A DNA stretch of 64,000 nt, taken from Nocardia farcinica. Lineage in GTDB: Bacteria; Actinomycetota; Actinomycetes; Mycobacteriales; Mycobacteriaceae. Of this stretch, positions 29,923 through 38,356 are shown one piece after another; position 1 is the first letter of the stretch; every line of letters begins with the position of its first letter. Made by a program: the position numbers and the translations under genes. The notes beneath the pieces are model-generated. The model searched no databases. It was not told the DNA's origin and worked only from the letters and a program-made list of their open reading frames with translations. The stretch covers positions 248,001 through 312,000 of the forward strand of contig NZ_LN868939.1 in the NCBI RefSeq assembly GCF_001182745.1, in the 5' to 3' direction.

Positions 29923-30881
29923 GTCGTGGTGGCGCGCGGCACCGGGAGCCTGCGCAGCAGTTCGCCGATCACGTCCTCGCCGCGCACCCGGCGCACCCAC
30001 ATCTCCGGGCGCAGCGTGATGCGGTGCGCCATCGCCGGAATCGCCAGCGCCTTCACGTCTTCCGGGATGACGTAGTCGCGGCCGAGCAGCAGGGCACGGG
30101 CACGGGCCATCTGCACCAGGTCCAGTTCGGCGCGCGGGCTCGCCCCCACCTCCACCTGGGGATGCCCGCGGGTGGCCCCGGCCAGGGCCACCACGTACCC
30201 GACCACGTCGGGGTGCACGGAGACGTATTCGACGGACTGGCGCATCTCCAGCAACGCGTGCGCGTCGACGACCTGGTCGACCTCCGGCTGCACCGAACCG
30301 CGCTCGAGCCTGCGCCGGATCATCTGGGTCTCGTCGGCCTCGGAGAGATAGCCCAGCCGCAGCTGCACGGCGAAGCGGTCGAGCTGCGCTTCCGGCAGCG
30401 GGTAGGTGCCCTCGTACTCGATCGGGTTGTCGGTGGCCAGCACGATGAAAGGCTGTGGCAGCGGGAAGGTTTCGCCGTCGATGCTGACCTGTCCCTCGGC
30501 CATCGCCTCCAGCAGGGCGGCCTGGGTCTTGGGCGGGGTGCGGTTGACCTCGTCGGCCAGCAGCACGTTGGTGAACACCGGCCCGCGCCGGAAGTTGAAC
30601 CGGCCGGAGTTCATGTCGTAGATGGTGGAACCGAGCAGGTCGGCGGGCAGCAGGTCGGGGGTGAACTGCACGCGGGTGAACTCGAGGCCGAGCGCGGCGG
30701 CGAAGGACCGGGCGATGAGGGTCTTGCCGAGGCCGGGCAGGTCCTCGATGAGCACGTGGCCGCCGGAGAGCACGGCGATCATGATCAGCCGCAGCTCTTC
30801 CTGTTTGCCGACGACGACGCGGGACAGTTCCCGCAGCACCGCCTCGGCACGCTGGACCGTCACGTCCAAGGGCATGGTCAT
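29919..30881 (-). CDS. MoxR-family AAA+ ATPase
   Basis: AAA+ ATPase of 320 residues. Walker A is LPGLGKTL near 49-56, Walker B is LLADEVNR near 107-114, and FTPDLLPADLLG and TDNPIEYEGTYPLPEAQLDRF (sensor and arginine-finger region) are MoxR hallmarks, as is the C-terminal lid SPRAELDLVQMARARAL. It is thought to act as a chaperone with DUF58/VWA partners. Third gene of the operon: 10 bp after the preceding gene and 4 bp overlapped with DUF58. Confidence 0.93.
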   Translation of the reverse strand: MTMPLDVTVQRAEAVLRELSRVVVGKQEELRLIMIAVLSGGHVLIEDLPGLGKTLIARSFAAALGLEFTRVQFTPDLLPADLLGSTIYDMNSGRFNFRRGPVFTNVLLADEVNRTPPKTQAALLEAMAEGQVSIDGETFPLPQPFIVLATDNPIEYEGTYPLPEAQLDRFAVQLRLGYLSEADETQMIRRRLERGSVQPEVDQVVDAHALLEMRQSVEYVSVHPDVVGYVVALAGATRGHPQVEVGASPRAELDLVQMARARALLLGRDYVIPEDVKALAIPAMAHRITLRPEMWVRRVRGEDVIGELLRRLPVPRATTT

Positions 30882-30891
30882 GGCACTCGTC

Positions 30892-31389
30892 TCACATTCT
30901 CTGCAGGCGGTGCAGGATCTCGTCCAGCGCGGCCCGGCCGGGGGCGGGGGTCGTCTGGTCGCGCAGCTCGGAGTTCGCCGGGTCGACCCACCGCCACAAC
31001 TCCGGGCCGAACTGGTGCAGGCCCGCGGCCTCCATCGCGCGGCGGTTCTTGGCCACCCGCATGCCGGCGGACAGCTCGAATTCCTTGGCCAACAGGGGCC
31101 GCAGATGCCGGTCCCAGTCGGCGCGGGTGCCGTCGGCGCGGTCGGCGAGCATCTGCGCCCTGGCCTCCCAGCGCCGCAGCATCTCCACCGGGCCGTTGTC
31201 GATCTCGTCGGCGCGGTCGTCGGCGGCGCGCGCGGTGCGCTCCCGCAGCGACGCCAGCAGCAGCACCAGCGCGATCGCGACCGGCACGGCGGCCAGCGGC
31301 AGCAGCGCCTCGCGCAGCCGGGCCGCGGCGATCGCCTCCAGCAGCAGTACCGCGCCGATCGCGGTGACCGCGACGGCGGTCCTGGTCAT
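30892..31389 (-). CDS. Hypothetical membrane-anchored protein of the MoxR operon
   Basis: A 165-residue protein with two N-terminal transmembrane helices (AVAVTAIGAVLLLEAIAAA and ALLPLAAVPVAIALVLLLA), then a soluble charged helical part with DNGPVEMLRRWEARAQMLAD. No catalytic motif recognised. The ATG 31389 overlaps the stop of the DUF4129 gene by 4 bp (31386-31389), and moxR follows 10 bp later, so it is an obligate member of this operon. Function unknown. Confidence 0.78.
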   Translation of the reverse strand: MTRTAVAVTAIGAVLLLEAIAAARLREALLPLAAVPVAIALVLLLASLRERTARAADDRADEIDNGPVEMLRRWEARAQMLADRADGTRADWDRHLRPLLAKEFELSAGMRVAKNRRAMEAAGLHQFGPELWRWVDPANSELRDQTTPAPGRAALDEILHRLQRM

Positions 31390-32348
31390 ACCGTCTCCTC
31401 CTGCGGCATCTCGCCCTGCAGGTCGGCGAGCACGACGCGCAGCAGTTGCTCGGCGCGCATGCGCTGCCATTCGAGCATGGCGTGTGGGCTGAACCGCGCC
31501 TCCTCGAACAATGCCACCAGCTCGCGGGCGGAGGTGTCGTGCAGGGCGCCGCGTTCGAAGGCGCGGGCCAGCACCTCCATCGGGGTGTCGGAGGCCAAGG
31601 GGGCGGCGGCGCGGCCGGAGGCGAGACCGCGCTCCATGGCGACGTAGCAGGCGATGATCGCGGTGCGCGGGTCCTGGCCGGGGGCGTTCATCGCGGCCAG
31701 GCCCATCTCGGCGGCGCGGGCCAGCGAACCGACTTCGGCCGGGGGCGCGGGCGCCTCGACCAGGACGGTCTCGCGTGCCCGGCGCCGGGTCGCCAACGCG
31801 ACCGCCAGCAGCCCGGCGCAGGCGACGGCGACCAGCGCGACGGCGGCGACGACCGCCAGGGTCAGGGCGGTGCCACTGAGTTCGGCCGCACCGGAACCGG
31901 GCGACGGCGCGCCGGTGGGTGCGGGTTCCGGTGGCGCACCGCTCCCGGTGGCCGGGGCGGGCTCGGTGGGAGCCTGTGCCGGGAGCACGACGAAGAAGAC
32001 CGCCGAGGCGGCGGCGACGAGCAGGGCGAACGCGGTGAGGGCCGCCAGCACCAGCAGGCCCGTGCGGCCCAGCCGCCACTGCACGGGTTCCGGTTCGCGC
32101 TCGGGCTCGGGCATGCTCAGCGGTAACCGGTGCTGGCTGGCGAGCACGCCCGCCAGCAACACCACGATCGAGACGGTCAGCAGCACGGGCATCAGGGCGA
32201 CGGTGAGCGCCGACGGCGGGCCCGGTTCGGCCGGTCCGGCGGCGGGAGCGCCGGGGATGTGACCGCGCAACGCGACGGTGGCGACCGCGATCAGCATGAT
32301 CAGCACGATCACGCGGGTCATCGGCGCACGCGCCCGAGCCACCAGCAT
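31386..32348 (-). CDS. DUF4129-domain membrane protein
   Basis: A membrane protein of about 320 residues. It has helices at the N-terminus (VIVLIMLIAVATVAL), near 45-70 and near 95-115, a Pro/Ala/Gly linker, another helix (LTLAVVAAVALVAVACAGLL) and the C-terminal DUF4129 module with RELVALFEEARFSPHAM. DUF4129 proteins are typical of MoxR/DUF58 clusters and often have transglutaminase-associated relatives. First gene of the leftward operon. Starts are uncertain: ATG 32348 is preferred over TTG 32357 and the RBS-less ATG 32321. Confidence 0.78.
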   Translation of the reverse strand: MLVARARAPMTRVIVLIMLIAVATVALRGHIPGAPAAGPAEPGPPSALTVALMPVLLTVSIVVLLAGVLASQHRLPLSMPEPEREPEPVQWRLGRTGLLVLAALTAFALLVAAASAVFFVVLPAQAPTEPAPATGSGAPPEPAPTGAPSPGSGAAELSGTALTLAVVAAVALVAVACAGLLAVALATRRRARETVLVEAPAPPAEVGSLARAAEMGLAAMNAPGQDPRTAIIACYVAMERGLASGRAAAPLASDTPMEVLARAFERGALHDTSARELVALFEEARFSPHAMLEWQRMRAEQLLRVVLADLQGEMPQEETV

Positions 32349-32478
32349 TACCACCAAACCTGAGAACTGCTCGAAACAGCCACATAGTTACATGCCGGAC
32401 GGTCCGCCCGGGACCGAATCGCAGAGTTCGAGCGCCCCGGATGCGCGGCGTCGCCGCAGGTCGACGGCGGGGTGATGA

Positions 32479-33429
32479 TCACACAGCCCCGCGGACCGCC
32501 GGCTGTGAAATCTCATAGAGTCTGCTGACCGTCCGGTCGAGGTCGCTACCGGCGGGCATCCCCGCCGCCAGCACGGCCGGCGGCGCGGCGGCATGGACGA
32601 TGACCGGCCGGTCGGCGTCGTAGAGCACGTCGATCAGGGTGATCCAGCGGGTCACCAGGTCCGCGTGCACGGTGCGCAGCAGCGGGACGGCGCCGATCAC
32701 CCAGCGCTCGAACCGGGCGGCGAGCGCCACGTAGTCCGCGGCCGACACCGCGCTGCCGCACAGGTCGGTGAACGACGCCACCAGGGTGCCCGCGGTGGCC
32801 GCGTGCACCGGCACGGTGTGCGCGCCGATCCGCACCGCGGTCGTCGCCGCACAGGGCGGGCCACCCAGCAGATACCGGCCGGCCGCGAATCCGGCTGCGG
32901 TCCGGCCGGAGCCGTGCCTGCGGTAATCCAGTGGACCGTCCACGGCCACCACGTCCAGGTGCGCGCGGATGGCCGCGATGACGGGCAGGAAGCGGTCGTG
33001 GAACAGCGGATTGGGCAGCAGCTGCTCCGGACGCTGGTTCGAGGTGACGACCAGCGGGACGCGGCGGGCGAACAGCGCGTCGAGCAGCCGGGCCACCAGC
33101 ATGGCGTCGCCGATGTCGTCGGCGTGGAATTCGTCGAAGCACACCAGTTCGGCATCCCCGATCAACGCGGTCAGTGCGCCGTCGACGGACCCGGTGTCCT
33201 GCCGGGCGCGGTGCAGCAGCGCGAAGAACTCGTGGAAATGCCAACGGCGCGTTCGGGTGCGGGTCGCGGCGGCGAGGAGGTGGTCCATCAGCATGGTCTT
33301 GCCACGGCCGGGGCGCCCGTGCAGGTAGACGCCCCGGGCACGACGGCGTGGCCGACCGCCGTCGAGCAGCGCGGCCAGCCGGTCCGCCGCCGCGCGCTGC
33401 CCGGCATCGAGTTCCACGATCCCGCTCAC
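32479..33429 (-). CDS. zapE: ZapE/AFG1-like ATPase
   Basis: AFG1-family P-loop ATPase of 316 residues. Walker A is YLHGRPGRGKTML near 35-47, RWHFHEFF follows, Walker B is LVCFDEFHADDIGDAM near 94-109, and VVTSNQRPEQLLPNPLFHDRF is the family sensor block. ZapE helps FtsZ-ring constriction in enterobacteria, while AFG1 aids turnover of membrane complexes; the actinobacterial role is untested. GTG 33429 follows AGGAGGTCGCG. It shares an intergenic palindrome with the divergent tetR gene. Confidence 0.83.
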   Translation of the reverse strand: MSGIVELDAGQRAAADRLAALLDGGRPRRRARGVYLHGRPGRGKTMLMDHLLAAATRTRTRRWHFHEFFALLHRARQDTGSVDGALTALIGDAELVCFDEFHADDIGDAMLVARLLDALFARRVPLVVTSNQRPEQLLPNPLFHDRFLPVIAAIRAHLDVVAVDGPLDYRRHGSGRTAAGFAAGRYLLGGPPCAATTAVRIGAHTVPVHAATAGTLVASFTDLCGSAVSAADYVALAARFERWVIGAVPLLRTVHADLVTRWITLIDVLYDADRPVIVHAAAPPAVLAAGMPAGSDLDRTVSRLYEISQPAVRGAV

Positions 33430-33459
33430 CGCGACCTCCTCCTGTCGTCACCGCCGTCT

Positions 33460-33477
33460 CCTCTACAGTTGTAGAGG
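33460..33477. promoter_or_regulatory. TetR-type operator between zapE and tetR
   Basis: Perfect 8-2-8 palindrome CCTCTACA-GT-TGTAGAGG in the 79-bp divergent gap. It probably binds the adjacent TetR protein and may regulate both directions. Confidence 0.75.
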
Positions 33478-33508
33478 GGGACGCGCGAGACGACCAGCGG
33501 AGGTGACG

Positions 33509-34093
33509 ATGTCCACAGACGGCCGGCGCACACAGATCGTGGCGACGGCCGTCGACCTGATCGCCGACGCAGGCATCCGGGCACTCACCCACCGCGCGCT
33601 CGACCGCGCGCTGGCGCTGCCCGCCGGATCGGCGTCGTACTACTTCCGCACCAGGCGGGCGCTGCTGGCCGCGGTGGTCGACCACATCGCCGAACGCTCG
33701 CGTGCGGATTTCCGGGAGGCCGGACTCGCTGCCTCGGACGACGTCGACGCGGTGGCCGACGGCATCGGGAACTGGCTCGACGACCTGCTGGCCGCCCGCC
33801 GCGCGCAGCTGCTCGTCCGGCACGCCCTGATCCTCGAGCTCGGCGCGGATACCGAACTGCGCGAGCGGCTGGCCGCCGGGCTGTTCTCGGTGGAGCGGGT
33901 CCGAGAACTGTTCGCCGCCTGGGGAATCGGAGATCCTCATCGGGCCGCGCTCGACTTCGTCGCCGTGCTAGAGGGCGCGGTGTTCGACCGGTTCGCGGGC
34001 CACCGGCGCGCCCTGGTGGCGGGCACAGCGGAGAGCCGCGCACAGCTCACCGGCCTGGTGACGGCCTACCTGCGCGGGGTGCGTGGCCGCTAG
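33509..34093 (+). CDS. TetR-family regulator
   Basis: A 194-residue repressor. The N-terminal HTH runs through IVATAVDLIADAGIRALTHRALDRALALPAGSASYYF with the family's Y-Y-F ending at the recognition helix. The C-terminal ligand domain is unremarkable. ATG 33509 has GGAGG 6 bp upstream and is preferred over GTG 33503. Its stop overlaps the convergent NUDIX gene by 4 bp. Likely target: the palindrome at 33460-33477, giving autoregulation and possibly control of zapE. Ligand unknown. Confidence 0.84.
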   Translation: MSTDGRRTQIVATAVDLIADAGIRALTHRALDRALALPAGSASYYFRTRRALLAAVVDHIAERSRADFREAGLAASDDVDAVADGIGNWLDDLLAARRAQLLVRHALILELGADTELRERLAAGLFSVERVRELFAAWGIGDPHRAALDFVAVLEGAVFDRFAGHRRALVAGTAESRAQLTGLVTAYLRGVRGR

Positions 34094-34545
34094 GGCTCCC
34101 CCGGAGGTACTGCCGCCCAGCCGATCTCGGAGTACGGCCGGCCGGAACGCAGTGCCCGGACACCGGCCGCGGGATAGTCGATCACGTCCGCGGGCAGCGC
34201 GTCGAGCGCGAACCAGCGCAGCTCGTAGCACTTGTCCGGCTCCCGATTGACCGGCTCGCCCGTCCATCGTTCGGCCAGGAAGAACAACCCGAGTCGCGGT
34301 TCCAGGCCCACGTCCACGACGTGCGCGGTGTGCACGAGCCGCAGGTCGGCCGGATCGATCCGGACGCCCACCTCCTCGAGCGCCTCCCGCGCGGCGCCGG
34401 CGCGGGCGGGTTCGCCCGCCTCCAGCTTGCCCGCGGGCAGATGCCAGCGCCCGTCGAAGCGGTCCGCGCTCCGGCGGCGGCTCAGCAGCAGCGAGCCGTC
34501 GCGCACCAGCAGCACGTGCACATCGACGAAGTGGCGGACGGTCAT
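34090..34545 (-). CDS. NUDIX hydrolase
   Basis: A 151-residue NUDIX protein. The box GKLEAGEPARAGAAREALEE followed by VGV fits GX5EX7REUXEEXGU and holds the Mg2+-binding glutamates. Preceding it is SRRRSADRFDGRWHLPA. It cleaves nucleoside diphosphates linked to another moiety and may sanitise (d)NTPs; substrate not determinable. ATG 34545 follows AAGGAG. It ends in a 4-bp overlap with the convergent tetR and is 45 bp downstream of ltp2's end. Confidence 0.87.
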   Translation of the reverse strand: MTVRHFVDVHVLLVRDGSLLLSRRRSADRFDGRWHLPAGKLEAGEPARAGAAREALEEVGVRIDPADLRLVHTAHVVDVGLEPRLGLFFLAERWTGEPVNREPDKCYELRWFALDALPADVIDYPAAGVRALRSGRPYSEIGWAAVPPGEP

Positions 34546-34590
34546 CGGACTCCTTCGCGCGGGGACCGCAGCCACGGTAGCGCGGGCGAC

Positions 34591-35787
34591 TCAGCCCGCG
34601 CTGAGCACCAGCCCCGAGGTCGGCACGCCGGTGCCCGCGGTGACCACGATGTTCGCCAGTCCCTCGACCTGGTTCACCGACGTGCCGCGGATCTGCCGCA
34701 CCGCCTCGGTGATGCCGTTCATGCCGTGGATGTAGGCCTCGCCGAGCTGGCCGCCGTGCGTGTTCAGCGGCAGCCTGCCACCGTGCTCGATGGCGCCGTC
34801 GGCGATGAAGTCCCTGGCCTCGCCGCGCCCGCAGAACCCGAGTTCCTCGAGCTGCATGAGCACGAACGGGGTGAAGTGGTCGTAGAGGATCGCGGCCTGC
34901 ATGTCCTGCGGGCCGAGCCCGCTCTGCGCCCACAGCTGCTGCCCGACCAGGCCCATCTCCGGCAGGCCGGTCATGGCGTCGCGGTAGTAGCTGGTCATCA
35001 CGTACTGGTCCGCCCCGGAACCCTGGGCGGCACCGACGATCACCGCGGGCTTCTGCGGCAGGTCGCGGGCTCGTTCCACGCTGGTGACCACGATGGCCAC
35101 CCCGCCGTCGGATTCCTGGCAGCAGTCGAGCAGATGCAACGGTTCGGCGATCCAGCGGGAGCGCTGGTGGTCCTCGAGGGTGATCGGCTTGCCGTAGAAG
35201 AACGCGTCCGGGTTGACCGCGGCGTGCTTGCGGTCGGCCACCGCGACCCGGCCGAAATCCTCGCTGGTGGCGCCGTAGACGTGCATGTAGCGGCGGGCCA
35301 CCATGGCGACCTGCGCGGCGGGCGTGCCGAGGCCGTGCGGGTAGGACCAGCCCGCGTCGATGCCGGAGGAGGTGGGCGCGGTGGCCAGCGCGGTGGAGAA
35401 CTGCCCGAACCGCGAGACCGACCGCTCGTTGAACGCTCGGTAGGCCACCACCACCTCGGCCACCCCGGTGGCCACCGCCATCGCGGCCTGCTGCACGGTC
35501 GCGCAGGCGGCGCCGCCGCCGTAGCCGATGTGGCTGAAGAAGGTGAGCTGCGGGATGCCGGTCGCGCGGGCGACGGCGGCCTGGGTGTTGTTGTCCATCG
35601 TGAACGTGGTGAGCCCGTCCACATCGGCCGCGGTGAGCCCGGCGTCGGCCAGCGCCGCGTGCACGGCCTCGGCGGCCAGCCGCAATTCGCTGCGCCCGGA
35701 CTCCTTGGAGAAGTCGGTGGCGCCGATCCCGACGATGGCGGCGCGGCCGCTCAGGGGGGAACGGTCGGCCGGCGATTTACTGGTCAA
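34591..35787 (-). CDS. ltp2: Ltp2, sterol side-chain retro-aldolase (thiolase fold)
   Basis: SCP-x-type thiolase-like protein of 398 residues with AIVGIGATDFSKESGRSELRL at the N-terminus, GYGGGAACATVQQAAMAV near 90-107 and the C-terminal NTHGGQLGEAYIHGMNG. Ltp2 cleaves the C17-C20 bond of 17-hydroxy-3-oxo-pregnene-carboxyl-CoA, freeing propionyl-CoA and androstenedione; it needs the DUF35 domain of ChsH2. Its first 11 bp overlap the chsH1 end. It closes the leftward operon in the order chsE2-chsH2-chsH1-ltp2 known from Rv3543c-Rv3540c. Confidence 0.92.
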   Translation of the reverse strand: MTSKSPADRSPLSGRAAIVGIGATDFSKESGRSELRLAAEAVHAALADAGLTAADVDGLTTFTMDNNTQAAVARATGIPQLTFFSHIGYGGGAACATVQQAAMAVATGVAEVVVAYRAFNERSVSRFGQFSTALATAPTSSGIDAGWSYPHGLGTPAAQVAMVARRYMHVYGATSEDFGRVAVADRKHAAVNPDAFFYGKPITLEDHQRSRWIAEPLHLLDCCQESDGGVAIVVTSVERARDLPQKPAVIVGAAQGSGADQYVMTSYYRDAMTGLPEMGLVGQQLWAQSGLGPQDMQAAILYDHFTPFVLMQLEELGFCGRGEARDFIADGAIEHGGRLPLNTHGGQLGEAYIHGMNGITEAVRQIRGTSVNQVEGLANIVVTAGTGVPTSGLVLSAG

Positions 35788-36214
35788 GACTGCCTCCGGT
35801 GAAGCCGATGACGGCGGTCGCCGTGATGTGGTCGCCGAGACTGTCGCGGCCGACGACGGCGATGGTGACGTCGGTGTCCGACACCTCGGTGACGGTGCCG
35901 GTCAGGGTGAGCGTGTCCCCCGCGTACAGCGGCACGCCCAGGCGCAGCGCGATGGACTTGACGACCGCGCGAGGACCCGCCCAGTCGGTGACGAAGCGCT
36001 GCACCAGGCCGGTGTCGGTGAGGATGTTGACGAAGATGTCCTTCGAGCCCCGCGCGACCGCCTTGTCGCGATCGTGGTGCACGTCCTGGAAATCGCGGGT
36101 GGCGATCGCGGTGCTGATCACGAAGGTCGGATCGGCGTGGATGACCAGTTCGGGCAGCGTCGTGCCCACCTCGATCCGCGCCGGGATCGGCGGTGCGTCG
36201 GTCGTCTCGGTCAT
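35777..36214 (-). CDS. chsH1: ChsH1, MaoC-like enoyl-CoA hydratase subunit
   Basis: Single hot-dog MaoC-like protein of 145 residues. FQDVHHDRDKAVARGSKDIF near 42-61 holds the Asp/His catalytic pair used by the ChsH1-ChsH2 hydratase on the C22 enoyl-CoA. The ATG overlaps the chsH2 stop by 4 bp, and the 3' end runs into ltp2 by 11 bp, consistent with a stoichiometric ChsH1-ChsH2-Ltp2 complex. Confidence 0.91.
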   Translation of the reverse strand: MTETTDAPPIPARIEVGTTLPELVIHADPTFVISTAIATRDFQDVHHDRDKAVARGSKDIFVNILTDTGLVQRFVTDWAGPRAVVKSIALRLGVPLYAGDTLTLTGTVTEVSDTDVTIAVVGRDSLGDHITATAVIGFTGGSLDQ

Positions 36215-37143
36215 GCCGTCACCTTCCAGTAGGGCAGCGTGGCGTCGTCGTCGAGTTGTTCGAAGGCCACCTCGACCGGCAGGCCGACGCGCACCTCACC
36301 GGGGTCGATGCCGCGCAGTTCGCCCAGCATGCGCACCCCTTCCTCCAGTTCCACCAGGGCGACCACGAACGGCAGCTGCCGTCCGGGCACCTTCGGCGCG
36401 TGGTGCACCACGTAGCTGAACACGGTGCCGCGGCCGCTGGCGACCACGTAGTCGGTCTGTTCGGATTTGTCCTTCCACACCGCCGGGATCGGCGGATGCC
36501 GCAGCGTGCCGTCGGGCAGGCGCTGGATCCGCAACTCGCCGAGTTTCGTGCCTGCCCAGAAGAATTCGGTGTCGTGGGAGACCAGCGGCTTGACCCGCTC
36601 GCCCGCGGGCCGCTCGGCGGCGGGTCGCGGTGCGAACTTCAGGATGCGGAACAGCATCTCGGTGACGAGTTCGTCGCCGACGTACCAGAGGGTGCGGAAG
36701 GTGACGAACCACCCCTCCCCCAGTCCGGTCCGCTTGGGGCCGGAGATGCTGTCCAGCCTGCTGGTCACGGTGACCTGTTCGCCGGGCACCAGGTAGCGGT
36801 GGTAGATCTGCTCGCAGTTGGTACCCACCACCGAGGTGTAGCCCGCGGCGTCGAGCAGGTCGTTGGTCTGCGCCATCGGATCGTCGGGCGGGCGGACGCC
36901 GCCCAGCCCGAACATCGTCCAGACCTGCGCCATCGCGGGCGGGGCGACGATGCCGGGGTGGCCGGCGGCGCGGGCGGCGGCCTCGTCGACGTAGATCGGG
37001 TTGGTGTCGCCGATGGCCTCCACCCAGTTGTTGATCATCGGCTGGTTGACCGGGTCGCGCGCAAGGCGCGGTGCGCACTCGCCCGCCGCGATGATCTGCT
37101 CCGCGGCGGCGACGATGGCCTCCGGCGTCGTCGTGTCCGGCAC
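36211..37143 (-). CDS. chsH2: ChsH2, MaoC-like/DUF35 two-domain hydratase subunit
   Basis: A 310-residue two-domain protein. The N-terminal half is an incomplete hot dog (NNWVEAIGDTNPIYVDEAAA near 38-57). The C-terminal half is a DUF35 OB-fold with an aromatic helix (DTEFFWAGTKLGELRIQRL near 191-209) and TVFSYVVHH. The hot dog works only with ChsH1, and the DUF35 part docks Ltp2 and carries the hydrated product to it. It lies 43 bp after fadE29 and overlaps chsH1 by 4 bp. Confidence 0.91.
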   Translation of the reverse strand: MPDTTTPEAIVAAAEQIIAAGECAPRLARDPVNQPMINNWVEAIGDTNPIYVDEAAARAAGHPGIVAPPAMAQVWTMFGLGGVRPPDDPMAQTNDLLDAAGYTSVVGTNCEQIYHRYLVPGEQVTVTSRLDSISGPKRTGLGEGWFVTFRTLWYVGDELVTEMLFRILKFAPRPAAERPAGERVKPLVSHDTEFFWAGTKLGELRIQRLPDGTLRHPPIPAVWKDKSEQTDYVVASGRGTVFSYVVHHAPKVPGRQLPFVVALVELEEGVRMLGELRGIDPGEVRVGLPVEVAFEQLDDDATLPYWKVTA

Positions 37144-37186
37144 GCGCGGCTCCTTCTCTGTCGGTAGGGGGGTCGGATACGCCGGG

Positions 37187-38356
37187 TCAGCGCGGCACGC
37201 GCGGCAGCTTCAGCCCGGCGGTGGCGACGAGTTCGCGCATGATCTCGTTGACGCCGCCGCCGAAGGTCACCACCAGGTTCTGCTTGGTGCGCCGGTCCAG
37301 CCAGCCCAGCAGTTCCGCGGTGGCCGGTTCGGCGGGGTCGCCGTAGCGGCCCACGATCTCCTCCACCAGCCGGCCCGCCTCCTGCAACTTCTCGGTGGAG
37401 AACACCTTGGTGGCCGAGGCGTCGGCGATGACCTGCGACTGGTCGGCGTCCGCGCGCTCCGCGGTTCCGGCGACCTGCCAGTTCAGCAGTTCGTTGAGCC
37501 GCACCATCGCGTGCACCCGGCCGAGCGTGCGGCGCACGTCCGGCTCGGCGAGCACGCCCTGGGCGGCGGCCCACTCGCGCACGCGGTCGTAGAGCTGCTC
37601 GATCTTGCCCGAGGGGCCGAGGCCGACACGCTCGTGGTTGAGCTGGGTGGTGATCAGCTGCCAGCCCCGGTTCTCCTCGCCCACCAGCATGTTCGCCGGT
37701 ACCCGGACGTTGTCGAAATAGGTGGCGTTGGTGTGGTGCGCGCCGTCGCAGGTGATGATCGGCGTCCAGCTGTAGCCGGGATCCTTGGTGTCGACGATCA
37801 GGATGGTGATGCCGCGGTGGCGCGATTCCACGGTGCCGGTGCGGCAGGCCAGCCAGATGTAGTCGGCCTCGTGCGCGCCGGTGGTGAAGATCTTCTGCCC
37901 GTTGACGATCCAGTCGCCGGAGGCGTCGCGCACGGCGCTGGTGCGCAGCGCCGCCAGGTCGGTGCCCGCCTCGGGTTCGGAGTAGCCGATGGCGAAGTGG
38001 ATGTCGCCGGTGAGGATGGCGGGCAGGAACTTCTGCTTCTGTTCCTCGGTACCGTACACCTGCAACGTCGGTCCGACGGTCAGCAGTGTCACCAGCGGCA
38101 GCGGCACGTCGGCGCGCACCGCCTCGTTGTAGAAGATCTGCTGTTCGACCGGGCCGAAGCCCTGCCCGCCGAACTCCTTCGGCCAGCCAACACCCAGCCA
38201 GCCGTCGCGGCCCATCCGGCGCACCACGGCGCGGTAGGCGTCGCCGTGGCGGTTGACCGCCATCTCGGCTTCTTCCTCCGGGGTCACCAGACCCGCGAAG
38301 TAGGAACGCAATTCGTCGCGCAGCGCGCGCTGCTCGGCGGTCAGATCGATGAACAT
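37187..38356 (-). CDS. fadE29: Acyl-CoA dehydrogenase FadE29 (ChsE2)
   Basis: Acyl-CoA dehydrogenase of 389 residues with YSEPEAGTDLAALRTSAV near 128-145, VNGQKIFTTGAHEADYIWLA, and a C-terminal TFGGGVNEIMRELVA in place of the usual GGTxExQ motif. With FadE28 it forms the ChsE1-ChsE2 α2β2 dehydrogenase of the three-carbon side-chain CoA ester. ATG 38356 gives the family length (387) and overlaps the fadE28 end by 16 bp. Confidence 0.91.
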   Translation of the reverse strand: MFIDLTAEQRALRDELRSYFAGLVTPEEEAEMAVNRHGDAYRAVVRRMGRDGWLGVGWPKEFGGQGFGPVEQQIFYNEAVRADVPLPLVTLLTVGPTLQVYGTEEQKQKFLPAILTGDIHFAIGYSEPEAGTDLAALRTSAVRDASGDWIVNGQKIFTTGAHEADYIWLACRTGTVESRHRGITILIVDTKDPGYSWTPIITCDGAHHTNATYFDNVRVPANMLVGEENRGWQLITTQLNHERVGLGPSGKIEQLYDRVREWAAAQGVLAEPDVRRTLGRVHAMVRLNELLNWQVAGTAERADADQSQVIADASATKVFSTEKLQEAGRLVEEIVGRYGDPAEPATAELLGWLDRRTKQNLVVTFGGGVNEIMRELVATAGLKLPRVPR

